Positions 36,138 through 47,013 of a DNA stretch of 64,000 nt are shown one piece after another. The DNA comes from Mucilaginibacter dorajii. Its GTDB lineage: Bacteria > Bacteroidota > Bacteroidia > Sphingobacteriales > Sphingobacteriaceae. Position 1 is the stretch's first letter, and the number at the start of each line of letters is the position of its first letter. A program made the position numbers and the translations under genes. The notes under the pieces are model-generated. The model searched no databases. It worked only from the letters and a program-made list of their open reading frames with translations, and was not told the origin of the DNA. The stretch is from positions 186,001 to 250,000 of the forward strand of contig NZ_JANTYS010000001.1 in assembly GCF_024808255.1 (NCBI RefSeq), written 5' to 3'.

Positions 36138-37799
36138 ATGAAACGCAGAACATTAATTAAAGGGCTCGCTGCCACTTTGCCATCGTTATGGTTATCGCGG
36201 GCATTAGGCAATAGCTTTTTTGAAGATCAGCTTTTGAATGAGCCAATTGCAAACGGCCCGTTCAAACCTACATGGGAATCGTTGCAAAATTATAAAACAC
36301 CCGAATGGTTTCGTGACGCCAAGTTTGGCATATGGGCACACTGGGGTCCTCAATGCCAGCCTGAAGCCGGCGACTGGTATGCGAGAAACATGTACCAGGA
36401 AGGGTCACCGCAATATAAATTCCATCTTGAAAAATATGGACACCCTTCAAAATTTGGATTTAAAGATGTGATCAATAAATGGAGGGCCGAGAACTGGGAT
36501 CCTGAAGCACTGGTGAGCTTATATAAAAGCGCAGGTGCACAATATTTTATGGCACTTGCCAATCATCACGACAATTTTGATTTATACGATAGTAAATATC
36601 AAAAGTATTGGAACTCGACTAAAATTGGTCCAAAGAAAGATTTGATTGGCGGCTGGGCAAAGGCAGCGCGAAATAACGGGCTCCCATTTGGAGTAAGTGT
36701 CCACGCCTCACATGCGTGGCGCTGGTACGAAGTGGCACAACGCTCGGATAAAGCCGGCCCCTACCAGGGCATTCCTTATGATGGAAAGCTCACAAAGGCA
36801 AGCGGAAAAGGAAAATGGTGGGATGGACTGGATCCGCAAGAGCTGTATGCACAAAATCACCCGTTGAGCAAGAACAGCTTAGATGATAATTTCGACGTAG
36901 AGCAATGGAATTGGAGCAATGGCGTATGTCCGCCGTCCAATGCATACATCGACAAATTTTATAACCGCACTATAGAGCTCATCAACAAATACAACCCGGA
37001 TGTTGTTTATTTTGACGATGACCGGCTTCCGCTTTGGCCGGCCAGTGATGCAGGTTTACGCATTGCCGCTCATCTTTACAATAAGAGCATTAAAGAACAC
37101 GGAGACCTGCGGGTAGTACTCAATGGAAAAAAGCTAAATGAAAAACAACGCAAAGCAATGGTATGGGATATTGAAAGAGGGCAAGCCAACCAAATTCAAC
37201 CACTCCCCTGGCAAACTGACACCTGCATTGGCGGCTGGCATTATGACCGGGCATTGTATGAACGTGATGGATACAAATCAGCGAAAACAATCATTCAAAC
37301 ATTAGTTGATATTGTAAGTAAAAATGGGAACCTTATGCTAAACATTCCGGTACGGGGCGATGGTACCATTGATGAAAAGGAAAGAAAAATAGTTGAAGAT
37401 ATTGGTCGGTGGATGAAAGCAAACAGTGAAAGCATTTTTGCTACAAGACCATGGAAAATATTTGGTGAAGGGCCGGCGCAGGAAGCGGCCACTCACCTGA
37501 GCGAACAAGGGTTCAATGAGGGCAAGGGGAAAGAGTTTACCTATGAAGATATCCGCTTCGCAACAAAAGACGGTATACTTTATGCTACCGCGATGGGCTG
37601 GCCGGAAGACGGAAAACTAATTATTAAAAGCCTGGCAAAAAACAGTAAATATTTGACAAAAGAAATTCAAAAGATAGAATGGCTGCCAACAAAACAATCT
37701 TTAAACTTTGAAAGAAATGAAAGTGGCCTGCGTATTTCTTTACCCGAAAAAACATCTGATGACTTAACTTATGCGAATGCGGTAAAGATTTTTTCATAA
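36138..37799 (+). CDS. Alpha-L-fucosidase (GH29)
   Basis: This 553-aa protein has an N-terminal twin-arginine-like signal (MKRRTLIKGLAATLPS). The GH29 TIM barrel spans about residues 40-430, with hallmark motifs WFRDAKFGIWAHWG, YFMALANHHDNF and VVYFDDD (probable nucleophile Asp293). NGNLMLNIPVRGDGTID closes the catalytic domain, followed by a beta-sandwich. The family releases terminal alpha-L-fucose with retention of configuration. Subfamily A or B cannot be assigned safely. It is followed 90 bp later by a hybrid sensor gene and lies at the head of the second PUL, so fucosylated plant glycan side chains are plausible substrates. Confidence 0.93.
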   Translation: MKRRTLIKGLAATLPSLWLSRALGNSFFEDQLLNEPIANGPFKPTWESLQNYKTPEWFRDAKFGIWAHWGPQCQPEAGDWYARNMYQEGSPQYKFHLEKYGHPSKFGFKDVINKWRAENWDPEALVSLYKSAGAQYFMALANHHDNFDLYDSKYQKYWNSTKIGPKKDLIGGWAKAARNNGLPFGVSVHASHAWRWYEVAQRSDKAGPYQGIPYDGKLTKASGKGKWWDGLDPQELYAQNHPLSKNSLDDNFDVEQWNWSNGVCPPSNAYIDKFYNRTIELINKYNPDVVYFDDDRLPLWPASDAGLRIAAHLYNKSIKEHGDLRVVLNGKKLNEKQRKAMVWDIERGQANQIQPLPWQTDTCIGGWHYDRALYERDGYKSAKTIIQTLVDIVSKNGNLMLNIPVRGDGTIDEKERKIVEDIGRWMKANSESIFATRPWKIFGEGPAQEAATHLSEQGFNEGKGKEFTYEDIRFATKDGILYATAMGWPEDGKLIIKSLAKNSKYLTKEIQKIEWLPTKQSLNFERNESGLRISLPEKTSDDLTYANAVKIFS

Positions 37800-37889
37800 A
37801 GTATTTTAAACTAATTGCATAGAATAAAAATCTTTAAATTCACTGAACGAGTTGCCTCTGCTAACTGCAGATAAGGATAAAAAAATTTT

Positions 37890-40800
37890 ATGATGATGAG
37901 CAGGAGATTAGTAGTTCAGGCCTTTGTAAGATTTAGTGTCATCTTTCTTCTTATTCTTTTTGGAGAAACTGTAGTGCGTGCACAGCAAAACCCGCTAAAG
38001 TTCTCTTATCTTACTGTTGATGACGGGCTATCACATACAGATGTGAAAGAGATTAAGCAGGATAAACAGGGATTTATCTGGATTGCTACTTTATTTGGAT
38101 TAGACCGCTATGACGGTCATACAATAAGGAAATTTTATAATACCAACGTACCTAAAAAAAGCTCCTTCAGAAACAGGATCAGGAGCATGTGCCTGGATGA
38201 AAATGATAAAATTTGGTTAGGTTCAGAAGATGGTATCCAGTTTTTCGACCCCCGATCTGAGAAGTATACCGATGTTGATAACGCCCGGCACGACACCGGA
38301 AATAAGACCTATACCCGGCTGCTTGCTTTAAAAGGCAACTTGTTAGGTACACTTGCCGAAAATCAATTTCGATTATTTAGGGTTAGTGGTAAAGCCTTAA
38401 TAGATATTTCATTAAGCTATCCGGCTGGCGTCAAATTTACAGATATGGCGCCCGATAATGCAGGCAACATCTGGTTATCAAGTAACGAGGGTGTCTGGAT
38501 ATTGGATCGTTCTTTTTGTTTCAGGCATGTTGATATTATTGACGGTTTAGGGCATTATTTTAATAATTTAAGTAAAGTATTCCTTAACCGGAAAAACCAG
38601 GTATTGGTGGTGGAAGGAACCACCGTTATTTTAGCTAAGGAAAATAGTCTGGAGCTATCGTCGCCTAAAAATGCTTCGGCTATAAAATTAAATTCCGTTC
38701 AGCATCTGGTGACCCCGGGTGGCTCACTCATCAAAGACATCATACAGGACAAAAAGCTGAATTACTGGGTTAGTACCGATGCCGGGTTAATTTTATTGGA
38801 TCAAGCGTTTAATTTAAAGCAGACCATTACCACGCAAAGCTTTGTCAATAGCTTGAACACTAATTACCTGGATAAAATCTTTATTGACCGCTCGGAATGT
38901 TTGTGGGTAAGTACTTTTGGCGGCGGAGTTGATTTTTGTGATCTGAATGCTAAACAGTTCTACGCCTTTCAACATAACCCGGAGGTTCCTAATACCCTAT
39001 CCGGAAACCACATCAGGTCGATCATTGAAGAGGCGGGTGAGAAGGTTTGGATAGGTACCAATGCCAGCGGTTTGAATGAGTATGGTCTTCATACGGGGAA
39101 ATTTACCCGTTATAACACAAATAGCACTAACATTAGGTTAAAAAGCAATGAAATTGATGCTTTGGAATTGGACAATGATCGTAATTTATGGATAGGTACA
39201 GATAAAGGCCTGGAGATCATCAACCAAAAGCTAAATAGCATCTGGTATCCTGCAGGTCATGAAAAATTTCCTGTTCATTCCATTACAAGCATCACAAAAG
39301 ATTGTTACGGTAATATGTGGTTTGGCAGCTATTATAATGGTTTTGGCTGTATCACACTTGATGAAAAAAAGCTTTACCATGTTAAATATTGGGGATTGGG
39401 TTCGGGCTACCAGATTTGGGCCGATAAAAATAAACCTGAGTTACTTATTTCGAGTATACATGGGCTTACCCGGCTGGTTATTGACAGTTCCAGCCGTATT
39501 GTCAAAACTTTTCATTACCAGGTCAATAATCGCCCCAATTCTTTAAGTTCTAATTATATTTTCCCCATACAGAAACAAAGTGACAGCACCTACTGGGTGG
39601 GTACTATAGGCGGCGGTTTGGATTATCTGACGCTAAAAAGTGATAATACCTATAGCGTAAAAACCTACGGTAGCCAATATGGTGTATTTAATGATGTAGA
39701 AACCATGGAACTGGATGATAAAGGCAGGATCTGGATGGGGGGGAATGGCCTGGAGTGTTTAGACGTACGCAATAATAAATTGACCCGGTTTGATAAAAAT
39801 GATGGTTTGCAGGGCAACAGTTTTAAAGTAGGCGCATCCTATAAAGGCAAAGACGGCAGATTATATTTTGGTGGCATCAATGGTCTCAATTATTTTTTTC
39901 CGGATAGCATCAAGATAAACAAAATAGCGGCACATCCTGTATTTACTGACTTGATCATTAATAGTAAAAGGGTAATTGCGGGAGAGACCAGATTTTCAGA
40001 AAACCCCTTAGAGGAAACGATCAACTACAGTAGTAAAATCCGCTTAAATTACCTTCAGAATAATTTTGTGATCTCCTTCTCTGCTATGCATTATGCCAAT
40101 CCGCAAAAGTGCCGGTACAGGTATAAATTGGTTGGCTTTGACAAAAATTGGAGGTTTACGGACGGCAGCAACCCTATAGCCGCATATAATAACCTTGATT
40201 ATGAAGATTATTCTTTAATGGTGGAGGCAACTAATAATGATGGAATTTGGAGTAAGGATAAAGCAACTATTTTAATAACAATTACGCCTCCCTGGTGGAA
40301 ATCAAGCATAGCCAAGATAATATACTTCGTACTATTTCTTTCAGTATTGGTTGGCATATATATTTACCAGGCGCGGTGGTACAGGTTAAAAAGAGAGTTT
40401 GCCGTACGTGATGTGGAAGAGAAGAAACGTGAAGAGATGCACCTGCAAAAGGAAGAACTTTACCAACAGCAGCTGCAGTTTTTTACCAATATATCGCACG
40501 AGTTTAGGACCCCGCTAACACTCATAATTGGCCCGTTAGAAAGTTTAATCAAGGAAAATGCCTATTCGGCATATCAGCATACCTACCAGGTCATGTACCG
40601 GAATGCTAAAAGGTTGATCAACCTGATCAATGAGCTGATGAATTTTCGCAAGGTGGCCGACAGTGTTATTAAGCTCCAGGTAAAACAGATCAGTCTAAGC
40701 GGGTTTATCAATGCGCTGTTTGATGACTTTGAGAATTTGGCCGGGAATAAACAGATAGTTTATACCTTAAAGCTTCCGGAGCAGCGTACAACAATCTGGC

Positions 40801-42089
40801 TTGATCAGCAGATCGTTGAAAAGATATTATTTAACCTGCTGAATAACTCATTTAAATATACGGCTGCCGGGGGACAAATTACCCTGGATGTGTTTTTTGC
40901 TTTTGATGATTTCAGGCCGGCTTATGGTGCCGAATATCGTTTATTAAGCAAGCACCGGGCTGCATCATATATATACTTCAGGGTTATTGATACAGGTATT
41001 GGTATTTCAAAAGAATCCATTAGTGAGATATTTGATCGTTATTACCGCATCAGTAATAATCACCTGGGGTCAGGTGTAGGGCTTGCACTTGTAAAAAGCC
41101 TAACCTTGCTGCATAAAGGTGATATATACGTTTACAGTGAGCGTCATAAAGGAACCGAGATCATTATTGCGCTTCCACTTGAAGAGACAAATTATTCATT
41201 GACTGAAAGAAACGACCATAACCCTGAGCAACCGGCAACTATGCTGGAAAAAATTGAACATGCGGATGTTCTAATGGCGGCCAAACCTGAACCTTTGCCA
41301 CAGGAAACCAAGGCGACAACTGCTGCTAAGCAACATATTTTGCTGGTTGAGGATAATGATGAGCTCAGGTCTTTTTTAAAGGATGTGTTACAGCCGCATT
41401 ATTTAGTGTACGAAGCCGTTGACGGAAAACAGGGCCTTGACCTGGCTGTTGAAACAGTTCCGGATTTAATAATCAGCGATGTGATGATGCCGGTTATGAA
41501 TGGCGTTGAACTGTGTAAACAAGTAAAAGAGAAATTTGAAACAAGTCATATCCCCTTTTTGATCTTATCAGCAAAGGATGCTTTGGAAGCCAAGCTTGAA
41601 GGGCTTGAATCAGGTGCCGATTATTATTTTTCCAAACCGCTAAGCACCGACTTGCTATTATTAACTATACATAACCTGTTTGAGCAAAAACAAAAGCTGA
41701 AAATAAAGTACACTAAAGATTATTATGCAGAGGCTACCGAATTAGTGCATTCGGCTAAAGACAAAGAATTTTTAGATAAATTAATTAAGCTTATTGAAAC
41801 CAATATTCAAACGCCCGAATTGGATGTGGATTACATTTGCAGGCACATGTTCACCAGCCGTTCCAAGCTTTATCAGAAAATAAAAAGTATCTCGGGCCAG
41901 TCCATCAACGAATTTGTGAGGACTATCCGATTAAAAAAAGCGGCCCATATCATGACCCATGAAGATGTAACCCAAATTGAGCTCGTCGAACGGATCGGGA
42001 TCCTGAGTGTTTCTTACTTTCAAAAAGCATTCAGAAAGGAATTTGGGAAAACCCCATCTCAATTTATAAAAGAAGTTAAAGGTAGTTAA
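37890..42089 (+). CDS. Hybrid two-component system regulator
   Basis: This 1399-aa one-protein phosphorelay starts with a signal/anchor (about 10-30). Two propellers of regulator repeats follow (about 35-740, e.g. DKQGFIWIATLFGLDRYDG), then a Y_Y_Y domain (about 745-810) and a membrane helix (about 813-833). The histidine kinase has phospho-acceptor His near 869 in NISHEFRTPL and ATPase boxes NNSFKY, DTGIGIS and GSGVGLAL. The receiver domain has Asp near 1197 in IISDVMMPVMNG, and an AraC DNA-binding domain follows (about 1290-1395). Such proteins sense an oligosaccharide in the periplasm and activate the adjacent PUL, here the SusC/SusD operon that follows after a terminator. Confidence 0.96.
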   Translation: MMMSRRLVVQAFVRFSVIFLLILFGETVVRAQQNPLKFSYLTVDDGLSHTDVKEIKQDKQGFIWIATLFGLDRYDGHTIRKFYNTNVPKKSSFRNRIRSMCLDENDKIWLGSEDGIQFFDPRSEKYTDVDNARHDTGNKTYTRLLALKGNLLGTLAENQFRLFRVSGKALIDISLSYPAGVKFTDMAPDNAGNIWLSSNEGVWILDRSFCFRHVDIIDGLGHYFNNLSKVFLNRKNQVLVVEGTTVILAKENSLELSSPKNASAIKLNSVQHLVTPGGSLIKDIIQDKKLNYWVSTDAGLILLDQAFNLKQTITTQSFVNSLNTNYLDKIFIDRSECLWVSTFGGGVDFCDLNAKQFYAFQHNPEVPNTLSGNHIRSIIEEAGEKVWIGTNASGLNEYGLHTGKFTRYNTNSTNIRLKSNEIDALELDNDRNLWIGTDKGLEIINQKLNSIWYPAGHEKFPVHSITSITKDCYGNMWFGSYYNGFGCITLDEKKLYHVKYWGLGSGYQIWADKNKPELLISSIHGLTRLVIDSSSRIVKTFHYQVNNRPNSLSSNYIFPIQKQSDSTYWVGTIGGGLDYLTLKSDNTYSVKTYGSQYGVFNDVETMELDDKGRIWMGGNGLECLDVRNNKLTRFDKNDGLQGNSFKVGASYKGKDGRLYFGGINGLNYFFPDSIKINKIAAHPVFTDLIINSKRVIAGETRFSENPLEETINYSSKIRLNYLQNNFVISFSAMHYANPQKCRYRYKLVGFDKNWRFTDGSNPIAAYNNLDYEDYSLMVEATNNDGIWSKDKATILITITPPWWKSSIAKIIYFVLFLSVLVGIYIYQARWYRLKREFAVRDVEEKKREEMHLQKEELYQQQLQFFTNISHEFRTPLTLIIGPLESLIKENAYSAYQHTYQVMYRNAKRLINLINELMNFRKVADSVIKLQVKQISLSGFINALFDDFENLAGNKQIVYTLKLPEQRTTIWLDQQIVEKILFNLLNNSFKYTAAGGQITLDVFFAFDDFRPAYGAEYRLLSKHRAASYIYFRVIDTGIGISKESISEIFDRYYRISNNHLGSGVGLALVKSLTLLHKGDIYVYSERHKGTEIIIALPLEETNYSLTERNDHNPEQPATMLEKIEHADVLMAAKPEPLPQETKATTAAKQHILLVEDNDELRSFLKDVLQPHYLVYEAVDGKQGLDLAVETVPDLIISDVMMPVMNGVELCKQVKEKFETSHIPFLILSAKDALEAKLEGLESGADYYFSKPLSTDLLLLTIHNLFEQKQKLKIKYTKDYYAEATELVHSAKDKEFLDKLIKLIETNIQTPELDVDYICRHMFTSRSKLYQKIKSISGQSINEFVRTIRLKKAAHIMTHEDVTQIELVERIGILSVSYFQKAFRKEFGKTPSQFIKEVKGS

Positions 42090-42107
42090 TTAACCAACAA
42101 TAACTAA

Positions 42108-42142
42108 AAAGCCCCATAACGCCCGTTATGGGGCTTTTTTTT
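42108..42142 (+). terminator. Intrinsic terminator after the hybrid regulator
   Basis: GCCCCATAACG and CGTTATGGGGC form a perfect 11-bp stem with a two-base loop, flanked by A and T runs. It separates the regulator from the SusC operon. Confidence 0.9.
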
Positions 42143-42304
42143 AACTATTTGAGCGCATAATATGGACGTTAGAGCGCACTCACCGGCTTGTTTTTTCTAT
42201 TCATTTGTATCAACCAACTGTTACATCCCGCTTCCTTTAATTGACTGATTTAGCTGGCAGGCATAGTAACATTCGATAACCCAATTATTTACAAATTATT
42301 TATT

Positions 42305-45300
42305 ATGAGTAAAAATTTACATTCCATTAATGGGGCTTTACCCATTACATTACCGTTGATTGCCGGTTCCGGGCAAACGTTTCGGCGGAGAAAGCTGACA
42401 GCTTTGTGCATCCTGTTATTTGTATTCCATTCATTCATCGCCGGCGCACAAACAGCGGGCGTATCCGGTATTGTAAAAGATGAAAAAGGAATTGCGTTGC
42501 CTGGGGTTAGTGTGGGGATAAAAGGCACTACTGTAGGGCAAATCACGGATAACAATGGCCATTATTCGTTGAATGTACCGAAAGAAAGCAGGACACTGGT
42601 ATTTTCCTATATCGGTTTTTTAAAGCAGGAAGTACAGATCAATGGCCGCTCTACCATTAATGTTGTACTGGTTCCTGATAGCAAAAATCTGTCGGAGGTG
42701 GTTGTTATAGGTTACGGTACACAAAAAAAATCAGATGTAACAGGTTCCTTGTCCAGCCTGTCGTCAAAAGATTTTAAAGACCAGCCTGTTACCCGTGTTG
42801 ACCAGGCCTTGCAAGGCAGGGTTGCCGGTGTGCAGGTGGTTAGCAATTCCGGCGCACCCGGCGGTGATGTTAAGATCAGGGTGAGGGGTTCCAATTCTAT
42901 ACTGGGAGATAACAATCCGCTTTATGTTATTGATGGTTTTATAGGCGGCGATTTCAATAACCTTAACCCTGATGATATTGCCAATATCGAAGTTTTGAAA
43001 GATGCATCGAGCACAGCAATTTACGGTAGCAGGGGAGCAAACGGTGTTGTTTTAATTACAACAAAGAAAGGAAATGCAGAAAAGCAGGAAATAACCCTTA
43101 CACCCATTTTTTATACATCGAGGGTTATCAAGAAAATGGACCTGCTAAGTGCAGCCGACTTTGCTGCCACGGTAAATACACGAAATACAGCTCTTGGGTT
43201 GGCACCTTATTTTACCCAGGCGCAGATAGACAATTTCAAGGCCAATGGTGGAACTAACTGGCAGGATCAGGTTTTCAGGACTGCGCCCGGGCAGGAATAT
43301 AAATTAGGTTACTCCGGTGGCAATGCCAAAACACAATTCTATATTTCCGGTGATTATCTCAATCAAAATGGTATCGTTATCAACTCCAACTATAAACGTT
43401 ACGCCCTCAGGTCAAATATTAATTCAAAGTTCTCTGATAAACTGAGCACCCGGCTTAATATTTCGGCTATAAGGAGAGAAAACCTGAATACAAATAATCA
43501 GGGTACTGGGGGCTCTGTAAATCAGGCTTTGGCATGGGCACCCACTACGCCGGTAAGGACAGCTGCGGGCACATATACCCTTGTAGATCCGCTGGGCTCT
43601 ATTCGTTATAACCCGGTAGCTTTGGCCAATGACGTAGAAAACATCGTTGACAATTCCAACATAACCTTAAATGGAGGCGCAAATTACCATTTCTTCAAAG
43701 ACCTGTCGTTGGATGTAAGCTTTGGTGTTGATTATCAAAACATACAGGGTAAAAATTATTCCGGCCCCTCTGTAACCAATAATATTCCAAATGCCAGCCG
43801 CACATCTACAGAGCTGTTCAATCTGCAAAATACCAATACGTTAAACTACTCGCATATATTCAACAATGTGCATAGCTTAAATGTTACTGCTGTATTTGAA
43901 CAGCAAAAGTATACTTCAACAGGTTTTAGCGCCAACGCTAATAGCCTTACATTTGCTAACCTGGGGTTTGATAACCTTGCCTTGTCGACGACGCAGTCGG
44001 CTGGTTCAACTTATTCGGGGTCGGCTTTGATTTCCTATTTAGGCCGGGTAAACTATGCTTATAAGGACAAATATTTGCTGACAGTTTCAGTGAGGAGGGA
44101 TGGGTCTTCAAAATTCCAACCCACTAACCAGGAAAGTACCTTTCCGTCCGTTGCTTTAGGCTGGAAGCTTTCCGAAGAGCCCTTTATTAAAAAACTAAAC
44201 GTTTTCGACACATTTAAGATCAGGGGCAGCTGGGGTTTAACAGGGAGCCAGGCTATTAACCCATACGCTACGCTGTCCACTTATCTCAGCGATGCCTTTT
44301 CGGCCGCCAATAGCTTTAACAATACGTCGGTTTCTTCAGGGATCGTGCTTGGTAATGCCGCCAACCCTTTCCTGAAATGGGAAACAACACAGGCAGAAGA
44401 CCTGGGCTTAGACCTGTCCTTATTTAATAATCGGTTAAGTTTTACTGCTGATGCCTATATGAAAAACACCAGGGACCTGCTTTTATCCCTTCCGTTGCCG
44501 GCTTATGCAGGCGGAGGTAACATTATTAGTAATGTCGGGAAAATGAAAAACAGCGGGCTTGAATTTAACATTGGGGGTACGCCTGTTCAATCGGGTAAGT
44601 TTACCTGGTCAAGCTCCTTTAATATAACATTTCAAAAAAACCTTGTTAAAAGCTTAGGGTCGTTAGCCAGCGTGTTTTCAGACAAAAGCGTAGCAAACGC
44701 GGGTGCGGGCCTGTCTACCCAACCCGAATTTATAATTAAACCAGGCTATGCGCTCGGATCATATTGGGGGCTCAAATATTTGGGCACCTGGAAACCCAGC
44801 GAAGCGGCTGAAGCAGCAAAATATGGCAATAAGCCAGGTGATTCACATTACCAGGACCTGAACGGCGACAACGCGATAAATGGCAGTGATTTTCAGATCA
44901 TCGGCAACGGTACGCCTAAGCAATCGCTGGGCTGGAATAACACCTTTACCTATGGCGATTTCTCGGTAAATATTTTCGTACAATCCTTATTGGGCTTTAG
45001 TAAGCTGGATTATACTTACGCCAGTTCTATAACCGCTAATGCTGATGCCAAGCAAGCTACCAACGTAGGGGTTTTGAACAGGTATATACCCGGTGTTAAT
45101 GAAACTTCAAACATCCCTGCATTCAGTTCTACCAATAAGGACTATTTTGAATCAAGCCGTTTTTTGGAGAACGGAAATTTTGTTAGGCTTAAGAACTTGA
45201 ACGTTTCTTATCACTTGCCAAAGGGCACCATTAAAGGTGTTGACCTTAAGTTATTTGTAGGTGCCACCAATCTGTTTACCATAACCAAGTATAAAGGATT

Positions 45301-45412
45301 TGATCCGGAATCAACCAATGCCGGTTCGGGATCGGATGTTACCCAAAGTATTGATTTTGGCTCATATCCCAACTCTAAGACATTTAATGCAGGCGCGGTA
45401 TTCAAGTTTTAA
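42305..45412 (+). CDS. SusC-like TonB-dependent receptor
   Basis: This 1035-aa outer-membrane transporter has a long N-terminal basic segment before the signal helix (LCILLFVFHSFIAGAQ), then a carboxypeptidase-regulatory-like domain (VSGIVKDEKGIALPGVSVGIKG). The plug shows GYGTQKKSDVTGS, RVDQALQGRVAGVQV and IEVLKDASSTAIYGSRGANGVV, and the barrel ends FNAGAVFKF. Unlike the first PUL's SusC it has no STN domain, which fits control by the hybrid regulator instead of a sigma factor. It pairs with the SusD encoded 21 bp downstream. Confidence 0.95.
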   Translation: MSKNLHSINGALPITLPLIAGSGQTFRRRKLTALCILLFVFHSFIAGAQTAGVSGIVKDEKGIALPGVSVGIKGTTVGQITDNNGHYSLNVPKESRTLVFSYIGFLKQEVQINGRSTINVVLVPDSKNLSEVVVIGYGTQKKSDVTGSLSSLSSKDFKDQPVTRVDQALQGRVAGVQVVSNSGAPGGDVKIRVRGSNSILGDNNPLYVIDGFIGGDFNNLNPDDIANIEVLKDASSTAIYGSRGANGVVLITTKKGNAEKQEITLTPIFYTSRVIKKMDLLSAADFAATVNTRNTALGLAPYFTQAQIDNFKANGGTNWQDQVFRTAPGQEYKLGYSGGNAKTQFYISGDYLNQNGIVINSNYKRYALRSNINSKFSDKLSTRLNISAIRRENLNTNNQGTGGSVNQALAWAPTTPVRTAAGTYTLVDPLGSIRYNPVALANDVENIVDNSNITLNGGANYHFFKDLSLDVSFGVDYQNIQGKNYSGPSVTNNIPNASRTSTELFNLQNTNTLNYSHIFNNVHSLNVTAVFEQQKYTSTGFSANANSLTFANLGFDNLALSTTQSAGSTYSGSALISYLGRVNYAYKDKYLLTVSVRRDGSSKFQPTNQESTFPSVALGWKLSEEPFIKKLNVFDTFKIRGSWGLTGSQAINPYATLSTYLSDAFSAANSFNNTSVSSGIVLGNAANPFLKWETTQAEDLGLDLSLFNNRLSFTADAYMKNTRDLLLSLPLPAYAGGGNIISNVGKMKNSGLEFNIGGTPVQSGKFTWSSSFNITFQKNLVKSLGSLASVFSDKSVANAGAGLSTQPEFIIKPGYALGSYWGLKYLGTWKPSEAAEAAKYGNKPGDSHYQDLNGDNAINGSDFQIIGNGTPKQSLGWNNTFTYGDFSVNIFVQSLLGFSKLDYTYASSITANADAKQATNVGVLNRYIPGVNETSNIPAFSSTNKDYFESSRFLENGNFVRLKNLNVSYHLPKGTIKGVDLKLFVGATNLFTITKYKGFDPESTNAGSGSDVTQSIDFGSYPNSKTFNAGAVFKF

Positions 45413-45432
45413 AACATATTGAAAAGTTAATT

Positions 45433-46884
45433 ATGAAAAAGATTTTAATTATATCAATGATCCTTTCTGTGCTTGGTTGTAAAAAAGCGCTGAAAGAAGA
45501 TCCCAAAGGGCAGGTTGTAGGAGCACAGGCCTTAAGTACGGTAGCCGGTTTAAATGCAGCATTGGTGGGGGCTTATAAGCCATTATCAACTACCTGGGTA
45601 AGCGGCTTTACCACGGCAGCGGTGTCTGCTGTGTTAATGGGTTCGGATGATCTGACCACTCATCCGGCCAGTAATAAAGCCGATCTGAGGGAGTTTGATC
45701 AATATCATGTTTCCAGTTTAAATGGCAGGATGCTTAATATCTGGAACGGGTGTTACAAATCTATACAGGGCTCCAATAACATCATCAACAATTATAAGTC
45801 AACAACAGGCGATGTTGCCTCTATAAATCAGATCCTGGGCGAAGCTTATTACCTGCGTGCGCTTGATTATTACTGGCTTATCAGGTTATGGGGAAAAATC
45901 CCGCTGATCACTTCAGAAGTTTACAGCCCAGAAGTTTTAAAGGTTGCCACATCCGCTCCGGCCGAAGTATATAAGCTGATTGAAAGTGATCTTTTGAATG
46001 CTGAAAAACTGATGCAAAATAAAAAACTGGATGCAGGCAGGGCTTCCAAAGGTGCCGCATCGGCACTGCTTGCTGATGTTTACCTTACAGAAGGCGGCTG
46101 GCCCATTAATGATAATTCAAAATATGCACTGGCCGCTGCAAAAGCAAAGGAAGTAATAGATAATAAAGCTGCTTATGGTTTCGATCTGGTGTCTGACCTG
46201 AACACCTTATGGCAGAATACCAGGTTAGGAACAACAACCGCCGAAGAGGTTTTTGCTATTCATAATTGCGGTACCTGTAATTGGTTTAATTCAAACGCGC
46301 TTTATGGTTCTTCTGCAATGCCGGGAGAAGAAAACGGCTGGGATGACTATTTTACTGAGATCAAATTTTTCAATGATTTTCCGGCCGGCCCAAGAAAGGA
46401 TGCCACTTTTCATACGGTTATTAAAAAGTCTGATGGTACTACCATACCATGGCAGAACGATGCAGTAAAACATCCTTATTTTGAGAAATTCAGGGCTCCT
46501 GTTGAGGGAAGTACCGATGGCTCAAGCGGTACCGTTCAAATGATGCGGTATGCTCATGTTTTATTGATATATGCTGAGGCCCAAGCCCGGACCGGGGCTG
46601 TTAATGACCAGGCATATGCAAGTGTTAACGCCATACGGTCGCGCGCGGGCTTAGCTCCCCTGGTAGGTTTATCAAGTACCGATTTTGTAAAAGCGGTAAT
46701 TAGTGAAAGAGCATGGGAATTTGCGGGTGAATATACCAGGTGGTTTGATATAACCCGCTTGCAGCTATTAGCACAGGTTATTGCGAGCAGAGACCCGTCA
46801 GAAAATGCGGTGATCGGAACGCCGCAATATTATTTACCTATCCCTGCCGGCGACCTTCAGTTAAATCCTAACTTAGGAAATTAA
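45433..46884 (+). CDS. SusD/RagB-like glycan-binding lipoprotein
   Basis: This 483-aa lipoprotein has its lipid Cys in SVLGCKK (about residue 16). SusD motifs are GEAYYLRALDYYWLIRLWGKIPLI near the N-terminal third and MMRYAHVLLIYAEAQART, then SERAWEFAGEYTRWFDITR, near the C-terminus. It should capture the oligosaccharide for the SusC just upstream. A hairpin (46950-46990) follows and probably ends or reduces transcription before the glycosidase genes. Confidence 0.95.
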   Translation: MKKILIISMILSVLGCKKALKEDPKGQVVGAQALSTVAGLNAALVGAYKPLSTTWVSGFTTAAVSAVLMGSDDLTTHPASNKADLREFDQYHVSSLNGRMLNIWNGCYKSIQGSNNIINNYKSTTGDVASINQILGEAYYLRALDYYWLIRLWGKIPLITSEVYSPEVLKVATSAPAEVYKLIESDLLNAEKLMQNKKLDAGRASKGAASALLADVYLTEGGWPINDNSKYALAAAKAKEVIDNKAAYGFDLVSDLNTLWQNTRLGTTTAEEVFAIHNCGTCNWFNSNALYGSSAMPGEENGWDDYFTEIKFFNDFPAGPRKDATFHTVIKKSDGTTIPWQNDAVKHPYFEKFRAPVEGSTDGSSGTVQMMRYAHVLLIYAEAQARTGAVNDQAYASVNAIRSRAGLAPLVGLSSTDFVKAVISERAWEFAGEYTRWFDITRLQLLAQVIASRDPSENAVIGTPQYYLPIPAGDLQLNPNLGN

Positions 46885-46949
46885 CAAAAATGTCAACCAG
46901 GGAACAGGGTTTACGCCTTGCCTGAAAAGAAAAATAATAAAAGTTAAAT

Positions 46950-46990
46950 AAAATGACTGGAGCCAACGTACCGGTGGTTCCAGTCATTTT
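46950..46990 (+). terminator. Hairpin between SusD and the glycosidases
   Basis: AAAATGACTGGA and TCCAGTCATTTT form a 12-bp stem, with further partial pairing inside the loop. It may terminate most SusC/SusD transcripts or stabilise their 3' ends; the glycosidase ATG follows 24 bp later. Confidence 0.7.
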
Positions 46991-47013
46991 ATATCCTGAT
47001 AACATCAACCTTA